Part shown: positions 39,919 through 48,971 of the stretch, one piece after another
How positions within the stretch are numbered: the stretch's first letter is position 1
How the letters are laid out: each line of letters begins with the position of its first letter
NCBI GenBank assembly: GCA_021848765.1
Contig: JAJZTU010000002.1
Span: 1 to 49,831 of the forward strand
Direction: 5' to 3'
Length of the DNA stretch: 49,831 nt
DNA from: Bacillota bacterium
Lineage (GTDB): Bacteria > Bacillota > GCA-003054495 > Carboxydocellales > JAJZTU01
Position numbers and translations under genes: made by a program
Notes under the pieces: model-generated
Database searches by the model: none
What the model saw: only the letters and a program-made list of their open reading frames with translations
Told to the model about the DNA's origin: nothing

Positions 39919-41638
39919 AACAGCTATTGCTATCAATTCCGTATTTAGTCATTTTTTTGACAATACTAGACTGGCTAATCCCAAGACTTGCAGCTGCTTT
40001 GCGAGTACTTCTAAATTTGTGATATGCTTGAGTAATTAGCCGCTTTTCCTCTCTCTCCAAGGCCGTTTTTAACAAGGTTAAGTCCTGGCCGCCCTGCTCA
40101 GCCATGGAATCTGGGATACCCGAAACCAACTCAATGCAATCATCACGACAGGTAACCACCCATCGCTCAATGGTATTTTCCAACTCACGAATATTCCCCG
40201 GCCAATCGTAATTCAAAAGACGTTCCATCGCATCGGGATGGATCCATTTCTGATAATTATATTGCTTGTTAAACTTGCCTAAAAACTCTGCTACTAGCGG
40301 AAAAATGTCTTCCTTGCGGTCTCGCAGGGGAGGTAATAAAATTGGGACAACGTTCAGGCGATAAAACAGGTCCGCGCGAAAAGTTTTATTTTTTACCATT
40401 TCCTGCAGGTCCCTATTGGTAGCGGCAATAATGCGTACATCCAGACTAATAGCTTTTTTGCCACCAATCCTGGTGATTTCCTTATCTTGAAGCGCCCGTA
40501 GAATTTTTACCTGCAGATCAAGGGGTAGTTCCCCTACTTCATCAAGGAATAGGGTCCCACCCTGAGCCAGTTCAAATAAACCAAGTTTTCCTTCTTTAAG
40601 CGCCCCGGTAAAGGCTCCCGGTTCATACCCGAATAACTCGGATTCAAGTAAATTAGCAGGAATCGCCCCACAGTTTATTTTAATAAATGCTTTTTTTCCC
40701 CGCTTGCTGGCCCGATGAATAAGTTGAGCAATCAGTTCTTTACCTACTCCGGACTCACCCAGAATCAGGACAGTTGAATCAACACGTGCTACATGAAAGG
40801 CTAAATCAAGCTTTTGTTTCATCACCGGGTTATTGGTTATGATTTTGCGAAATGACTGTTGGGATCGTAAATGTTCCAATTCTTGATAATACCGGTTCCT
40901 AATCTCTTCGCTTTCAGCAAGTTGTTCCTTCAATAAACTTAATTCAGTAACATCTCGAATAGCAGTAACCACACGCACCAGTTCACCGGCTTCATTATAA
41001 ACAGGGTTACCTGTAAGTAAAAGTTCTTTACTGTTTCTTATGTCGATAATAGTAACACGCGAATTCCTTTCCACCACCATTTCGGTAACTGAGCGACGCA
41101 TGTAACCTTCTTTAACTAATTCCCGCACGTGCTTACCTACAAATTCCTGAGTTGTAATCCCTGTCATTCGTTGATAAGCATTATTAGCCCGTAATATAAA
41201 ACCATTTCTATCGGCTACAACAATCCCGTCATCAACCGACTCTATGATAGCATCTAATTCTTTGTTCATGGCTTTTACAGTATCCAATTGGTGAGAAAGT
41301 TCCTCAAAATCCGAAATATCTTGAAATACGCCTACGGCTCCGATAGTTTCTTTACCACGCCTAATCGGGCTGCGGTTGGAAATAATTACTCGATTCCTAA
41401 TAGTCATACGTTGGCTAAGTTCTGCCCGCCCGCTCTCCATAACCTCCAAGAGCTTGGTATTAGGAATAACTTTATCCACCCTCTTCCCCAGAGCATGATC
41501 CTGTGGATAATCCATGATTTGCGAAGCTGCTTTGTTGAAAACTACGATCTGTCCCGCTCGGTTTATTGCAATAATGCCATTGTGCGTAGAATCCAGAATC
41601 TCACGCCAATAGGTTATTTCCAATTCGGGATAGGGCAT
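39917..41638 (-). CDS. Sigma-54-dependent activator with two PAS domains
   Basis: A 573-residue enhancer-binding protein. Two N-terminal PAS domains (about residues 10-110 and 128-235, with GIIAINRAGQIVVFN and GIVVADRNGFILRANNAYQ) likely sense a ligand or redox state. The AAA+ domain (about 265-490) has Walker A GESGVGKE (294-301), the sigma-54 loop GAFTGA (341-346) and Walker B GGTLFLDE. A Fis-type helix-turn-helix closes the protein (RSTRKAAASLGISQSSIVKKM). It lies head-to-tail upstream of the sigma-54 promoter, so it almost certainly controls the island. Confidence 0.95.
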   Translation of the reverse strand: MPYPELEITYWREILDSTHNGIIAINRAGQIVVFNKAASQIMDYPQDHALGKRVDKVIPNTKLLEVMESGRAELSQRMTIRNRVIISNRSPIRRGKETIGAVGVFQDISDFEELSHQLDTVKAMNKELDAIIESVDDGIVVADRNGFILRANNAYQRMTGITTQEFVGKHVRELVKEGYMRRSVTEMVVERNSRVTIIDIRNSKELLLTGNPVYNEAGELVRVVTAIRDVTELSLLKEQLAESEEIRNRYYQELEHLRSQQSFRKIITNNPVMKQKLDLAFHVARVDSTVLILGESGVGKELIAQLIHRASKRGKKAFIKINCGAIPANLLESELFGYEPGAFTGALKEGKLGLFELAQGGTLFLDEVGELPLDLQVKILRALQDKEITRIGGKKAISLDVRIIAATNRDLQEMVKNKTFRADLFYRLNVVPILLPPLRDRKEDIFPLVAEFLGKFNKQYNYQKWIHPDAMERLLNYDWPGNIRELENTIERWVVTCRDDCIELVSGIPDSMAEQGGQDLTLLKTALEREEKRLITQAYHKFRSTRKAAASLGISQSSIVKKMTKYGIDSNSC

Positions 41639-41771
41639 ATCTTTCCACCTCGCTTTTTATTTCGCATGTAGTTCGACAACTTTCAACTTCGCCAGTTTTT
41701 CCTTCAAAAATGTTAACAAACATCCTCCCTGATTGTCCAAATCCTAATGATAAGGAGCATAAGTATCGACA

Positions 41772-41800
41772 AGCTTACCACAGAATCTGCATTTTTTCAA
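41772..41800 (-). promoter_or_regulatory. Weak candidate promoter for the activator gene
   Basis: TTGAAA, 17-base spacer, TAAGCT on the minus strand, about 135 bases upstream of the activator start. Only the -35 is good. No stronger pair was found between the activator and the hairpin at 41946. Confidence 0.35.
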
Positions 41801-41945
41801 GTGTTTTGAAAGAACAAATCGTGTTTGTATTATTGTTATATCCTTATCCATTGGGGTGCTGGGGCCTGATTCTGTTATGCTGAACCCGACTTTGACAGTA
41901 AATAGGGTATTTTGACTACCCTGTGGCTACAAAAGCCAGTAAAAT

Positions 41946-42067
41946 TGGGCTGTAGACAAGAGAGGTCAGGAGCGAAAAAGTTCCCAACCTCTCTTGTCTA
42001 CAGCCCATCAAACACGGTTTTGTCAGCAATCCGAGCGGACTCTCCCTGTAACCGGGAAGAGGCCGCT
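41946..42067. repeat. Perfect 21-bp inverted repeat plus second hairpin after the oxidoreductase operon
   Basis: Arms TGGGCTGTAGACAAGAGAGGT (41946-41966) and its exact complement (41987-42007) flank a 20-base loop. A second imperfect hairpin AGCGGACTCTCCC / GGGAAGAGGCCGCT lies at about 42032-42067. They sit between the ferredoxin subunit gene and the activator gene. They may end the operon, but neither has a long T-run, so a mobile or RNA-stability role is possible. Confidence 0.75.
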
Positions 42068-42098
42068 TTATAGTCCGTACCTCATCTAAGCCTGGCTT

Positions 42099-42353
42099 CT
42101 ACTTCTCTTTTTCCTTCTTTTCCACCAGCAGGGCGGTATCCGGGCACACGGTCTGGCAAATCCCGCAGGCGATGCATTTTTGGGGGTCAGCAATTACTGA
42201 AGGTGTACCATAGACACCCAAAGTCTCGGACCAGGTAATGCAATCAACCGGACATTTTTCAACACACAGGCCACAGCCTTTGCACAGGCTGGGGAAAACA
42301 GCCCAAAATCCCTTTTCAGCTTCAACCCGATCATATTTTCTGGCTTCAGTCAT
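42099..42353 (-). CDS. 2-oxoacid:ferredoxin oxidoreductase, delta (ferredoxin) subunit
   Basis: An 84-residue 2[4Fe-4S] ferredoxin: CKGCGLCVEKCPVD (about residues 24-37) and CIACGICQTVCPDTA (about 60-74). It supplies the electron-transfer domain of the complex encoded upstream. The tail is Lys/Glu-rich. Last gene of the alpha-beta-gamma-delta operon. Confidence 0.93.
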   Translation of the reverse strand: MTEARKYDRVEAEKGFWAVFPSLCKGCGLCVEKCPVDCITWSETLGVYGTPSVIADPQKCIACGICQTVCPDTALLVEKKEKEK

Positions 42354-42365
42354 CCTTGAGCCTCC

Positions 42366-42932
42366 TTACTGTGCCTTTTGTACGAGGTCAATGCCCCGTT
42401 CCAAAGCGCCAAAGTTCAATTCTCTCAACTTGGGGTTCTCCTGGAACTTGTAGCCCAATTTTTCTTCGATAGCGGCCTTAACCCGGTCAAGGGGCACTAC
42501 ACCGGTAGCCCCAATAACCGCACCCATAATCAAGATGTTGAAAACCCGGGGATGAAATTCTTCTTTGGATACCTCAATAGCAGGAATAGCCAGGACCCTG
42601 CCGGCGTTCTTGGGCAGTTGGTCCTCAATCCCTTCAATGGAGGTATCATAGACAAAAGTAGTGTTTCCGTCTACATAGCGCTGGGTCCGGAGTACCGCCC
42701 GTTCACTGAGGGCAACAACAATGTCTCCCTTTTGGAACTTGGGAGATCCGATAGCTTCGTCGGAAATCTGGAGGTAGGCTACAGAAACCCCACCCCGCTG
42801 CTCCACACCAAAGTTAGGAATATAAAGGGCTTCCCGGCCCTCGGTATTGGCGGCTTCCGCCAGGATTTCTGCGACCGACTGGACGCCCTGACCCCCTTCG
42901 CCCGCCAAAACAATTTTGACAGCTTTAGCCAT
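42366..42932 (-). CDS. 2-oxoacid:ferredoxin oxidoreductase, gamma subunit
   Basis: A 188-residue catalytic gamma chain with the GEGGQGVQSVAEILAEAA motif at residues 11-28 and YIPNFGVEQRGGVSVAYLQIS. It forms the oxidoreductase domain with the alpha and beta chains. Five bases separate it from the beta gene and 12 from the delta gene. Confidence 0.93.
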   Translation of the reverse strand: MAKAVKIVLAGEGGQGVQSVAEILAEAANTEGREALYIPNFGVEQRGGVSVAYLQISDEAIGSPKFQKGDIVVALSERAVLRTQRYVDGNTTFVYDTSIEGIEDQLPKNAGRVLAIPAIEVSKEEFHPRVFNILIMGAVIGATGVVPLDRVKAAIEEKLGYKFQENPKLRELNFGALERGIDLVQKAQ

Positions 42933-42937
42933 TGCGC

Positions 42938-43690
42938 CTACGCCTCCTTTTTTTGACCAGGTGCTTTAATTTCGCCCACCTTAAAGTACTTGGTCATTTC
43001 TTTTTCCACGAACTCCCAGGTCTTGGCAGCATTGGTCCGCCAGTTGGTGGGACAGGTGGAAAGAGCTTCAACAAAGGAAAAGCCATTTCCGGCCATCTGG
43101 TTTTCCAAAGCTTTCTTCAGGAAACCCTTAAGTTGACGTAAGTTGGCAACTGTTCCCCTAGCCACATAAGCTCCGTCCTGGGTAATAGCAGCAACTGCCT
43201 CCGGGCCCTGAGTGGGGTAACCGGCTTGTTCTATATCCCGGCCATAAGGAGATGTCTCGGTCTTTTGCCCGGGCAGGGTAGTAGGAGCCATCTGACCGCC
43301 GGTCATACCGTATTGAGTGTTGTTGACCAAAACGGCTAAAATCCGCTCATTCCGGGCAGCAGCATTAAAGAGGTGCTGGGAACCGATAGCGTAACCGCCC
43401 CCGTCACCCATGTAAGCAATACAAACCAGATCAGGGTTGGCCCGTTTAACACCGGTTACCACAGGGGTAGTCCGGCCATGGTGGGTCTGCACTGTATCAC
43501 AGTTAAAGAAATCCCAGGCCAGCAGGGAGCAGCCGATATCGGCGCCAAATACCACTTTATCCTGGATACCCAGTTCATCTATAGCCTCTCCCAGAGCTTT
43601 TAATACTAAGCCGTGACCGCAGCCAGGGCAGAATTTATGCGGTTTGGATTCTTCACGCCAGCATTTGGGCATGCGCGGTGCAACTGACAT
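42938..43690 (-). CDS. 2-oxoacid:ferredoxin oxidoreductase, beta (TPP) subunit
   Basis: A 250-residue TPP-binding chain: FCPGCGHGLVLKALGEA, GADIGCSLLAWDFFNCD, the TPP/Mg motif YMGDGGGYAIGSQHL and VNNTQYGMTGGQMAPTT. The ATG at 43690 has AGGAGG nine bases upstream. The subunit set resembles 2-oxoglutarate or 2-oxoisovalerate oxidoreductases (Kor/Vor); the substrate is not decided by these motifs. Confidence 0.94.
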   Translation of the reverse strand: MSVAPRMPKCWREESKPHKFCPGCGHGLVLKALGEAIDELGIQDKVVFGADIGCSLLAWDFFNCDTVQTHHGRTTPVVTGVKRANPDLVCIAYMGDGGGYAIGSQHLFNAAARNERILAVLVNNTQYGMTGGQMAPTTLPGQKTETSPYGRDIEQAGYPTQGPEAVAAITQDGAYVARGTVANLRQLKGFLKKALENQMAGNGFSFVEALSTCPTNWRTNAAKTWEFVEKEMTKYFKVGEIKAPGQKKEA

Positions 43691-43713
43691 CACTAACAAC
43701 CTCCTTCCCTAAA

Positions 43714-44799
43714 TTAAAGGGTAGCTTTGATTTTAGCCACGATTTCTTCGGAAGTAACACCCACACCGGGTTTAAAAATAGTATCAATGGTAGCGGCAGA
43801 GCCATAAATGTTGGTCTGAACCAGCTTATTGAACTGGCCCAGGGCAGACTCGACCACCAGAAGTCTCTTGGCATTGTCGGCAACCTTGCGGAGCTGGTCG
43901 CCAGGGAAGGGACGCAGGGTAACCGGCCGGAAGTAGCCTACTTTATAGCCCGCACCGCGCAGTTCCAGCATAGCGCTTAGAGCAGCCCGGGATACAACAC
44001 CATGGGAGACAATGACGATTTCGGCATCGTCAACTTCCCTGGCATCAAATTCTACAATCTCAGGAGCTACGGAATCATATTCCTTAGCCATGGACATAAC
44101 AACTTCATACAATTCTTCCTCAGTGTTATAAGTATTTCTCATGTGGGTAACTTCCCTGTCTTTCCCGATGGAACCAGGCTTGCCCAGGTAAGGGGTAGGC
44201 TTAATGAGCTCTATGCCCCGGGCCTGGGGGTCATAAATGGTGACCGACTCTCTCATCTTGGCCTGATAGCCGTCACCAAGCACAAAGGTAGGGAAACGAT
44301 ACTTCCAGGCAGTATTAAATGCCTTAATGGTATAGTCAAAGAGGTCCTGGTGAGTTGCGGTAGAATATACCACCCGGAAGCCTTCACCGTTACCGCCATA
44401 GGTGGTCATGGTAACTTCCTGTTGAGAGTAGATAACAGTCGCAGTGGACGGGCCGCCGCGCTGCTGGATAACAAACACTGCGGGAATCCGCATCATTTCA
44501 GCCATGGACATGGGTTCCTGCATCAGGGTATTACCGGGTCCGGCAGTAGCGGTAAAGGCCTTGGCACCGGACAAAACCCCACCCAAGGTGGTGAAACCGG
44601 CGGAAAGTTCGTCCTCAGTCTGGAGGAACCGCTTACCGTACTTAGGAGCCATTCTGGTCCAGTAGTGCATGATTTCGTTCTGGGGAGTGATGGGATAACC
44701 GTACATGATGTCAGCCTCACCGGCAACAGCCGCATAGGCTACAACCTCGTTACCCGTCAAGAAAGCTTTTCTCTCGCCTTGGATTGGCTTTTCAGCCAT
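43714..44799 (-). CDS. 2-oxoacid:ferredoxin oxidoreductase, alpha subunit
   Basis: A 361-residue alpha chain: FLTGNEVVAYAAVAGEADIMYGYPITPQNEI at the start, TATAGPGNTLMQEPMSMAEMM (about residue 84) and IVVSHGVVSRAALSAM in the C-terminal domain. The complex makes acyl-CoA and CO2 from a 2-oxoacid, or runs reductively in autotrophs, in the cytoplasm with ferredoxin. ATG follows AGGAGGTG. First of the four subunit genes, 54 bases after the P-loop gene. Confidence 0.94.
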   Translation of the reverse strand: MAEKPIQGERKAFLTGNEVVAYAAVAGEADIMYGYPITPQNEIMHYWTRMAPKYGKRFLQTEDELSAGFTTLGGVLSGAKAFTATAGPGNTLMQEPMSMAEMMRIPAVFVIQQRGGPSTATVIYSQQEVTMTTYGGNGEGFRVVYSTATHQDLFDYTIKAFNTAWKYRFPTFVLGDGYQAKMRESVTIYDPQARGIELIKPTPYLGKPGSIGKDREVTHMRNTYNTEEELYEVVMSMAKEYDSVAPEIVEFDAREVDDAEIVIVSHGVVSRAALSAMLELRGAGYKVGYFRPVTLRPFPGDQLRKVADNAKRLLVVESALGQFNKLVQTNIYGSAATIDTIFKPGVGVTSEEIVAKIKATL

Positions 44800-44853
44800 G
44801 GGTCAAACACCTCCTGTAAAATTTGAAATCTATGGCAAGTAGGGGGGCCATCA

Positions 44854-45519
44854 TCACCAGAAAGCCTTGGGCATAAACCGGCGCAAAATACGTACCGGAT
44901 GCCCCAAGCGGTCTACTCCACCCGGAAAATGAGCAGCCAGGCGTTCATCAACCGAAGTAGCCACCACAGGCAGATTCAAGAGCCGGGCGGCCTCTGCCAC
45001 AACCTCTGCCCCGGCTTCAATTACATCTGCTGTGGTATCATCACCGAGATGAGTATTATTGAGCAAGCCTTGGACTAAGCCCATCCCCTGGACATGTTCA
45101 ATGATATCGGGAATGGAGAAGGTCATGGGCCTACTAACATTAATCACCGCAAAAACTTTCAAATCAGGGTCAGTGAGAGCTCCTTCCACCAGGTTCAAGG
45201 TTTTGGCGCCTTCAACCCCGTAGCCGATATCCATAATGATATCTCCCTCCCGCCGGAGCACCCATTTCATCTCCGGCTTGAGGATATTCCCCGCTTCTCC
45301 CAGGCCCATAGTATTGCGAGTCTCCCAGGCTACCACATCGATACCCAGTTGTCTCAGCTCATCCTGGATAGGACGCAGGGTGTAAAAGGGTTCCACCAGG
45401 TCCAGGTCTACTAAAGTAACCTTTCTACCCTGGCGGGCCAGCTCAATGGCCCGGTTAATGGCATTTTCACTTTTGCCACTGGCATATTCCCCTATGTAAG
45501 CCTCAACTAATCTTTGCAT
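44854..45519 (-). CDS. P-loop ATPase of unknown function linked to the oxidoreductase
   Basis: A 221-residue protein with a Walker A motif near the N-terminus (GEYASGKSENAINRA), LVDLDLVEPFYTLRP (about residue 37, a MinD/CobQ-like DxD region), and DIIMDIGYGVEGAKTL (about 92). This is the SIMIBI-class arrangement, but I see no deviant KGGxGKS and cannot assign a family. Position directly ahead of the alpha gene suggests a role in assembly or control of the complex. A hairpin CCCTCA/TGAGGG (45547-45529) includes its GAGGGGG ribosome site. Confidence 0.8.
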   Translation of the reverse strand: MQRLVEAYIGEYASGKSENAINRAIELARQGRKVTLVDLDLVEPFYTLRPIQDELRQLGIDVVAWETRNTMGLGEAGNILKPEMKWVLRREGDIIMDIGYGVEGAKTLNLVEGALTDPDLKVFAVINVSRPMTFSIPDIIEHVQGMGLVQGLLNNTHLGDDTTADVIEAGAEVVAEAARLLNLPVVATSVDERLAAHFPGGVDRLGHPVRILRRFMPKAFW

Positions 45520-45596
45520 AGTTACACCCCCTCAGAAAGATTGAGGGCCATTTCCCCTAGTTTGTTTCGGCGCAAAACTTTTTATCACAAGTGGGC

Positions 45597-45646
45597 AAAA
45601 AAAGAATCAGCGGGAAAAGTGTTTATCCAAACTCTTCCACCCCGCT
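45597..45646 (-). terminator. Terminator or attenuator ahead of the P-loop/oxidoreductase operon
   Basis: On the minus strand the stem AGCGGG / CCCGCT with an inner AAGAGTTT/AAACACTT-type pairing (45646-45609) is followed by GATTC and seven Ts (45603-45597). It lies immediately after the predicted start site of the promoter at 45665-45693, so it would stop most transcripts before the gene. Alternatively it ends the bofA transcript and the promoter call is wrong. Confidence 0.7.
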
Positions 45647-45664
45647 AAGCTCGCGTTAAGATAT

Positions 45665-45693
45665 AGTATATTTAAATTGATTTCACAAGTCAA
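45665..45693 (-). promoter_or_regulatory. Predicted promoter of the P-loop/oxidoreductase operon
   Basis: TTGACT, 17-base spacer and TATACT on the minus strand (45693-45665), about 145 bases upstream of the P-loop start codon. Confidence 0.75.
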
Positions 45694-45745
45694 GGCAAAA
45701 ACCGTTAACAATGGTAGAATTACATTGCTTTTGGCAAAATATACT

Positions 45746-46018
45746 CTATACAATAACCAATCTGAGTGCAATAAGCAGTACAAGTCCCGGGATACCCAAG
45801 AACCCCACAGTAAGCGCAGACAGGGGATTAATGGCTATACTGAAGTTCACAATCACCCCTAAGAAATTCAGTACCATTAAAGCCAGTCCTCCCAATACCC
45901 CATTGACCAAAAGCTTAAACAAGATCTTCATCGGAGTCTCGAAGAAGGTACCCAATAGATAGAACAGGACAATACCAAACCCTATGAGCAGGAGAACCCC
46001 CACACTCACCGTATTCAC
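45746..46018 (-). CDS. bofA: BofA family protein (pro-sigma-K processing regulator)
   Basis: A 90-residue membrane protein with three hydrophobic stretches (VGVLLLIGFGIVLFYLLG, LVNGVLGGLALMVLNFLG, LTVGFLGIPGLVLLIAL) and the family motif KLLVNGVLGGLALMVLN and INPLSALTVGFLGIPGLVLL near the end. In Bacillus BofA inhibits the SpoIVFB protease in the forespore membrane. It follows recR, the usual Firmicute arrangement, and supports a spore-forming host. Confidence 0.92.
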   Translation of the reverse strand: MNTVSVGVLLLIGFGIVLFYLLGTFFETPMKILFKLLVNGVLGGLALMVLNFLGVIVNFSIAINPLSALTVGFLGIPGLVLLIALRLVIV

Positions 46019-46156
46019 CCCCTCTCCCCGTCCGGCCGGCCGGCAGCAACTGGCACACCAGTTTGAACCGGTCTGCTACTTGTCCCCGCAAATGCCGTTT
46101 TGGGGACTTCACTCCTAATGAATATGCGGGGAGGGAGGTTTTTAGAATCTCTGAGC

Positions 46157-46753
46157 TTAGATTTCCCGGCGCCCTTCAAAGGCCCGGATCAGGGTCACCT
46201 CATCGGCATACTCCAGGTCACCGCCGACGGGCAGGCCGTGGGCAATCCGGGTAACCTTGATACCCATGGGTTTCAGCAAGCGTGCTATGTACATGGCTGT
46301 TGCTTCGCCTTCCACATTGGGGTTGGTGGCCAGCACAACCTCCTGCACTGTCCCATCCCCCATCCGGCCCAGCAGTTCTTTAATACGCAGGTTCTCCGGG
46401 CCTATACCATCCATTGGGGAAATGGCTCCGTGGAGCACATGATACAGTCCTTTGAATTCCCTGGTTTTCTCCAGGGCAACCACATCCCTCGGCTCCTCCA
46501 CCACGCAGAGGATTCCCCGCTTTCTGGCGGTATCAGTGCAAACATGGCAGGGGTCCTGTTCAGTGATATTGCAGCATACCGAGCAGTACCGGGTCTTATC
46601 CTTGGCTTCCACAATAGCCCGGGCGAGGGCCACACCCTCTTCCCGGGGTGAATTTAACAGGTGAAAGGCCAGTCTCTGGGCCGTTTTGGGTCCAATACCG
46701 GGAAGCTTGGCCAGCTCTTCAATCAGTTTGGCTACCGGTTCCGCATAGTACAT
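46157..46753 (-). CDS. recR: Recombination protein RecR
   Basis: A 198-residue RecFOR-pathway protein: N-terminal helix-hairpin-helix (AKLPGIGPKTAQRLAFHLL), the four-cysteine zinc finger (CSVCCNITEQDPCHVC) and the Toprim domain (CVVEEPRDVVALE ... VLATNPNVEGEATAMYI). It follows ybaB as in nearly all Firmicutes, with 55 bases between. Confidence 0.97.
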   Translation of the reverse strand: MYYAEPVAKLIEELAKLPGIGPKTAQRLAFHLLNSPREEGVALARAIVEAKDKTRYCSVCCNITEQDPCHVCTDTARKRGILCVVEEPRDVVALEKTREFKGLYHVLHGAISPMDGIGPENLRIKELLGRMGDGTVQEVVLATNPNVEGEATAMYIARLLKPMGIKVTRIAHGLPVGGDLEYADEVTLIRAFEGRREI

Positions 46754-46808
46754 GTTTCACTTCCCCCCACAGACCAGCGTTTACAGGAAAACCGGACTTC
46801 AAAGCGCT

Positions 46809-47132
46809 TTAAAACAGTCCCGGAATTTTCAATCCCCCGGTAATCTTGCTCATTTCAGAGGCAACCATATCCTGGGACTTGCGAATAGCTTCATTGACAG
46901 CAGCCATAATTAAGTCCTGGAGCATTTCCACATCATCGGGGTCCACAGCCTCAGGCTTAATTTCCACCTTTTGAATCTCCTGCTTGCCATTAGCCACTAC
47001 TGTGACCATACCGCCCCCGGCAGTAGCTTCCACTGTTTTCAGGGCAATTTCTTCCTGCATCTTGGCCATATCCTGCTGCATTTTCTGGACCTGTTTCATC
47101 ATTTTGTTCATGTTTCCCATGTTTCCTAACAT
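46809..47132 (-). CDS. YbaB/EbfC nucleoid-associated protein
   Basis: A 107-residue protein with the family's Met/Gln-rich helix (MNKMMKQVQKMQQDMAKMQEE), VEATAGGGMVTVVANGKQEI and the LQDLIMAAVNEA helix. Members bind DNA as dimers. It lies between dnaX and recR; GGGAGGA precedes the ATG. Confidence 0.95.
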   Translation of the reverse strand: MLGNMGNMNKMMKQVQKMQQDMAKMQEEIALKTVEATAGGGMVTVVANGKQEIQKVEIKPEAVDPDDVEMLQDLIMAAVNEAIRKSQDMVASEMSKITGGLKIPGLF

Positions 47133-47229
47133 AATTATTATTCCTCCCTTGTTTAATCAGATTTAATTTAACCTAAGCCAAATCTATTTGGATAATCCGG
47201 ACATTAACCCATTTAGATAATCCAGCCGG

Positions 47230-48858
47230 CTAATCCTTTATCTCAATTAATTCCTCACCAAATAACACCTTGGCCTCCCTGATAAGTGAAGCCCGGTCTC
47301 CTTCCTGCTTTTCCTGAACCGGACTTTGTGCCCCTTTCAGCTCACTGGCAATGACACAGCGCAGTTGGACCAGCTGTTGGACTATCCTGCTTACCGCCTG
47401 CTCCACCGCCTGTTTATTGTCCGGCTGTTCCACCTTATCCCGGTGAAAGGAATATTCATCTTTAAACAGCAGGGTCAGGCAGTTGCCATTGATATGGTAA
47501 GGCTGGCCCTCTACCAAAAGAGCCTGGGCGGCACGCCGCTGTTTTTTCACCAGTTCCAGAACCTCCGGCCAGTTCTGTTGAATCCTGGCCAGAAGCGCTT
47601 CATCCCCTGCACCAAGCTCCACCTGCTGCCTTCTGGCCCTGGCCGCCGAGGCCCTGGGCACAGCTGCGGCTTTAGGTGGCTCTCCCCCCTGCACAGGATT
47701 GCTTTGAATCCGGACAACTTTATTTTCCAGGTCCTCAACCCGTTTAACAATAGCTGATAAATCCTGGTTGCCTTTGAACTGCACAGCCTTGATAATCCCC
47801 AGTTCCAATACCAGGCGGGGCTGGGTGGTCCAGCGCATTCCCTGTTCGGTATCGGTGAAGATGCCGATAATGCCCATAATTTCCTCTTGACTGAACTGGG
47901 AACTCTGCTCCTGCAGTCTTGCCAGGTCATTCACCGAAGTGCGCACAATCTCCGCCGGATTACGGCAAACCCTGACCAGGATCAAATCCCGGCAGTAATC
48001 AATAAGGTCCCGTAAAAACTGCCGCAGGTCCTTGCCTTCTTTGCTCAGGGTATCCACTGCCTGCAGCGCAGCCGTCACATCCCCTTCAGCCGCTGCCGCC
48101 ATTACCCGGCCAATCAGCGTGCTGCTCACCGTACCTACCACCGCATGGACCGCCGCAGCATCTACCTGATTGCCGCCAAAGGCCACACACTGGTCCAAAA
48201 TACTCAAAGCATCCCGCATTCCGCCTTCAGCAGTTTTGGCAATCAGAAACAAGGCCTCCCCGGAAATCTCCAGTGCCCCTTGTTCTCCGATAAACCTAAG
48301 CCGGTCAATAATGTCCTGGAGGGAAATCCGCCGGAAATCAAAACGCTGGCACCTGGACATAATGGTCAGCGGAATTTTGTGAGGCTCGGTGGTGGCCAGC
48401 ACAAAGACCACATACCCGGGTGGTTCCTCCAGGGTCTTTAACAGGGCATTAAAGGCCTCATTGGTTAACATATGCACTTCATCTATAATATAAACCTTGT
48501 ATTTCCCTTCTGAAGGAGCAAACTTCACTTTTTCCCGCAGGTCACGGATTTCGTCAATCCCCCGGTTGGAAGCAGCATCGATTTCCAGTACGTCCATACT
48601 GGAACCCTGATTAATCCGCCGGCAATTCTCACACTCATTACAGGGTTCAATACCCTTTCTGTCCAGACAGTTCAAGGCTTTGGCCAGTACCTTGGCCGTA
48701 CTGGTTTTTCCCGTCCCCCTGGGCCCGCAAAAAAGGTAGGCATGGGCAATCCGGTCGCTTTCCATGGCGTTCTGCAAAGTCCGGCTAATATGATTTTGCC
48801 CGATTATATCAGCAAAGGTTTTAGGCCTCCACTCCCGGTACATGGCTACATAGGCCAC
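47230..48858 (-). CDS. dnaX: DNA polymerase III subunits gamma/tau
   Basis: The clamp-loader ATPase of the replisome, 542 residues. AAA+ domain with Walker A FCGPRGTGKTSTAK (about residue 42), the four-cysteine zinc module (CLDRKGIEPCNECENCRR), IIDEVHMLTNEAFNALLKTLEEPP and the sensor MSRCQRFDFRR; then a basic, Ala-rich linker and tau-like C-terminus. I start at the GTG at 48858 (MAYVAMYREW), which fits the family and has GGGGTGA upstream; the GTG nine bases earlier is part of that ribosome site. I did not find a clear frameshift signal for gamma. Confidence 0.95.
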   Translation of the reverse strand: MAYVAMYREWRPKTFADIIGQNHISRTLQNAMESDRIAHAYLFCGPRGTGKTSTAKVLAKALNCLDRKGIEPCNECENCRRINQGSSMDVLEIDAASNRGIDEIRDLREKVKFAPSEGKYKVYIIDEVHMLTNEAFNALLKTLEEPPGYVVFVLATTEPHKIPLTIMSRCQRFDFRRISLQDIIDRLRFIGEQGALEISGEALFLIAKTAEGGMRDALSILDQCVAFGGNQVDAAAVHAVVGTVSSTLIGRVMAAAAEGDVTAALQAVDTLSKEGKDLRQFLRDLIDYCRDLILVRVCRNPAEIVRTSVNDLARLQEQSSQFSQEEIMGIIGIFTDTEQGMRWTTQPRLVLELGIIKAVQFKGNQDLSAIVKRVEDLENKVVRIQSNPVQGGEPPKAAAVPRASAARARRQQVELGAGDEALLARIQQNWPEVLELVKKQRRAAQALLVEGQPYHINGNCLTLLFKDEYSFHRDKVEQPDNKQAVEQAVSRIVQQLVQLRCVIASELKGAQSPVQEKQEGDRASLIREAKVLFGEELIEIKD

Positions 48859-48971
48859 TAGCTTCACCCCGTCTCACTTCTAACACCAGAAACTAATTCG
48901 CTGCGGTTTATCCCTAATCCTCTTTTTAGCATCTGAATATTCGTCCCGGCCAAAGCTCAGGCCAAATACTG

